From positions 1-14,991 of the forward strand of contig JAFGDI010000358.1 of the NCBI GenBank assembly GCA_016932145.1: a DNA stretch of 14,991 bases. The letters run 5' to 3'. The notes below the pieces were generated by a model that did no database searches, was not told where the DNA came from, and was given only the letters and a program-made list of their open reading frames with translations. Below, in pieces: positions 14,980 to 14,991 of the stretch. Numbering within the stretch: the stretch's first letter is position 1; the number at the start of each line of letters is the position of its first letter. Position numbers and translations under genes: made by a program. The DNA comes from Sedimentisphaerales bacterium (lineage in GTDB: Bacteria > Planctomycetota > Phycisphaerae > Sedimentisphaerales > SM23-30).

Positions 14980-14991
14980 ATGACTGGTAAT
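14980..14991 (+). CDS. Start of a downstream gene, cut by the right edge
   Basis: An ATG begins on the base after the ATPase stop codon (TAG then ATG) and reads M-T-G-N before the window ends. Abutting stop and start codons are typical of translationally coupled partners. The product cannot be identified from four codons; from the ATPase type a nuclease or TOPRIM-like partner (DUF3226, DUF4276 or DUF4435 families) is a guess. Confidence 0.4.

Overview
The window looks like the chromosome of a planctomycete, probably of the Phycisphaerae/Sedimentisphaerales type. The main clues are a giant secreted protein ending in the dockerin-like module these bacteria use (DGSGAVDIADLAILADSW, then GGDG-DLLDFAVLSSEW), a lipoprotein resembling the DUF1570 family with an HEAWHQ motif, and a GT4 glycosyltransferase of a type I associate with planctomycetes. 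This placement comes from recognising motifs, not from a database search.

Layout. (1) 1-527, minus: the 5' part of a lipoprotein gene that runs off the left edge. (2) 528-879: a divergent AT-rich intergenic region with candidate promoters both ways. (3) 880-5559, plus: a 1559-residue secreted protein built as signal peptide, caspase-like (C14) domain, three GLUG-repeat modules separated by two PASTA-like linkers, and a dockerin-like C-terminus. (4) About 5587-5632: a strong, probably bidirectional terminator between convergent genes. (5) 11437 down to 5662, minus: argB-argD-argF-purD followed by a GT4 glycosyltransferase. This gives three arginine-synthesis steps (acetylglutamate to its phosphate, the acetylornithine aminotransferase step, ornithine to citrulline), then the GAR synthetase of purine synthesis, which starts 1 nt after argF. 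A consensus-like promoter sits before argB, and a stem-loop starts at its predicted +1. (6) 11834-13638, plus: gatC-gatA, two of the three subunits of the tRNA-dependent amidotransferase; gatB is not here. (7) 13589-13904: a 158-bp tandem duplication that includes the last codons of gatA and a REP-like inverted pair of hairpins with GTAG feet. (8) 13930-14979, plus: an AT-rich OLD/AAA_15-type ATPase gene. A further start codon follows its stop directly, and that gene leaves the window at the right edge.

The core metabolic genes (5-6) are ordinary and intact. The interesting parts are the two ends: the caspase/GLUG/PASTA/dockerin protein, and the gatA 3' junction. At that junction a duplicated gene end, a REPIN-like element and a possible defence-type ATPase operon meet within 350 bp, which looks like an accessory insertion site. 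No tRNA, rRNA, CRISPR array, transposase or integrase was seen.
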